From: Eledone cirrhosa
Lineage: Eukaryota; Mollusca; Cephalopoda; Octopoda; Eledonidae
DNA length: 64,000 nucleotides
Assembly (NCBI GenBank): GCA_964016885.1
Contig: OZ024740.1
Coordinates: 9,010,450 to 9,074,449 of the forward strand
Reading direction: 5' to 3'
In this document: one piece after another, positions 62,881-64,000 of the stretch
Layout: every line of letters begins with the position of its first letter
How positions within the stretch are numbered: position 1 is the first letter of the stretch
Translations under genes and position numbers: made by a program
Notes under the pieces: generated by a model
Seen by the model: only the letters and a program-made list of their open reading frames with translations
The model's database searches: none
What the model was told of the DNA's origin: nothing

Positions 62881-64000
62881 TCAGTTTCTATTGGTATGTC
62901 AGTTTCTATTAGTATATCAGTTTTGATTGGTATATCAGTTTCGATTAGTATATCAGTTTCGATTGGTATGTCAGTTTCGATTAGTATATCAGTTTGTATT
63001 GGTATGTCAGTTTCTATTGGTATATCAGTTTCGATTGGTATATCAGTTTCGATTGGTATGTCAATTTCGATTGGTTTGTCAGTTTTGATTGGTATATCAG
63101 ATTTGACTGGTATATTACTTTGTATTGCTATATCAATTTCTATTGGTATGTCAGTTTCAATTGGTATGTCAGTTTCTATTGGTATATCAGTTTTGATTGA
63201 TATGTCAGTTTTTATTGGTATGTCAGTTTCTATTAGTATATCAGTTTCTATTGATATGTCAGTCTCTATTGGTATATCAGTTTCGATTGGTATGTCAGTT
63301 TCGATTGGTATATCAGTTTCGATTGGTACGTCAGTTTCGATTTGTATGTCAGTTTCTATTGGTATATCAGTTTCGATTGGTATGTCAGTTTCGAGTAGTA
63401 TATCAGTTTCTATTGGTATATCTGTTTCGATTGGTATGTCAGTTTCTATTGGTATGTTTGTTTCGATTAGTATATCAGTTTCTATTGGTATGTCAGTCTC
63501 TATTGGTATATCAGTTTCGATTGGTATATCAGTTTCTATTGGTATATCAGTTTCGATTGGTATGTCAGTTTCGATTGCTATGTCAGTTTCGATTGGTATG
63601 TCAGTTTTGATTGGTATATCAGTTTCGAATGGTATTTCAATCTCGCTTGGTATGTCAGCTTCGATTGGTATATCAGTTTCGATTGGTATATCAGTTTCGA
63701 TTGGTATGTTAGTTTCTATTGGTATGTCAGTTTCGATTAGTATATCAGTTTCTATTGGTATGTCAGTTTCGATTGGTATGTTAATCCTCTATTTGTATGT
63801 CAGTTTCTATTGGTATGTCAGTTTCAATTGGTATGTCACTTTTAATTGGTATGTCAGTTTCTATTGGTATATCAGTTTTGATTGGTATGTCAGTTTCTAT
63901 TGGTATATCAGTTTCAATTGGTATGTTAGTTTCTATTGGTATATCAGTTTCGATTGGTATATCAGTTTCTATTGGTATATCAGTTTCGATTGGTATGTCA
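62501..64000. repeat. 18-bp satellite, right end of the window
   Basis: Satellite running off the window. After 62,880 it is single-copy here. It includes the ATTTGACTGGTATATTAC form of the diagnostic unit near 63,100 and a TCCTCTATTTG form of the 19-bp unit near 63,786. No gene is supported. Confidence 0.94.

Noticed and set aside
1..64000. Telomeric or centromeric identity of the array
   Set aside because: The unit is not TTAGGG-like. Nothing in the sequence alone shows centromere function (no recognisable CENP-B box), so I do not claim it.

Overview
This looks like repetitive nuclear DNA from a cephalopod mollusc. That assignment is an inference, from the retrotransposon 3' ends: a (GAT)n tail, the motif GGTGTTAGGAAGGGCATCCA, and a terminal block containing ACGTCCGTTCTTCCACGC and CATGGGTTAGACGG, all of which I recognise from octopus and squid interspersed repeats. 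I see no host gene, tRNA, rRNA, CRISPR array or prokaryotic feature.

About 53 kb of the 64 kb is one satellite, always in the same orientation. Its unit is 18 bp, TCAGTTTCGATTGGTATG, commonly with T for G at position 9 and A for G at position 18. Division gives roughly 2,900-3,000 units. Because 18 is a multiple of 3 and the unit has a stop in only one of its six frames, it creates very long but probably meaningless open frames: SVSIGM, QFRLVC and SFDWYV forward, and ETDIPI (plus TYQSKL) reverse.

The satellite is nested in larger repeats whose edges lie inside the 18-bp unit. These are a 2,324-bp period at the left end; a 5,403-bp tandem pair (300 units plus a net 3-bp indel) at 5.5-16.3 kb; a 540-bp pair at 16.5-17.2 kb; a 750-bp period near 19.8-21.2 kb; a 15,101-bp tandem pair at 12.26-42.46 kb in which I found only two mismatches; a 705-bp period near 53.4-54.8 kb; and a 3,760-bp pair at 55.36-62.88 kb in which I found none.

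The satellite is interrupted by copies of one RTE-like non-LTR retrotransposon clade: five independent insertions, eight physical copies after the duplications. One (about 43.64-48.38 kb, minus strand) carries an intact 1,039-codon endonuclease/reverse transcriptase ORF, preceded by an unusual 98-bp tandem-repeat region. A second, divergent subfamily copy (49.12-51.21 kb, plus strand) is 5'-truncated but still open for about 560 codons. Two 1.1-kb fragments and four 0.39-kb 3' fragments make up the rest. The ORFs have a C4HC3 PHD-type zinc finger between the reverse transcriptase and the C-terminal region. The 3' UTRs of both subfamilies carry a tandem pair of stem-loops of the form CGTG-N-AGGYR-N-CACG.

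Order of events inferred: the satellite expanded, retrotransposons inserted into it, and large blocks (with their insertions) were then duplicated very recently in tandem, or were duplicated by the assembly. Only long reads can separate those two possibilities.
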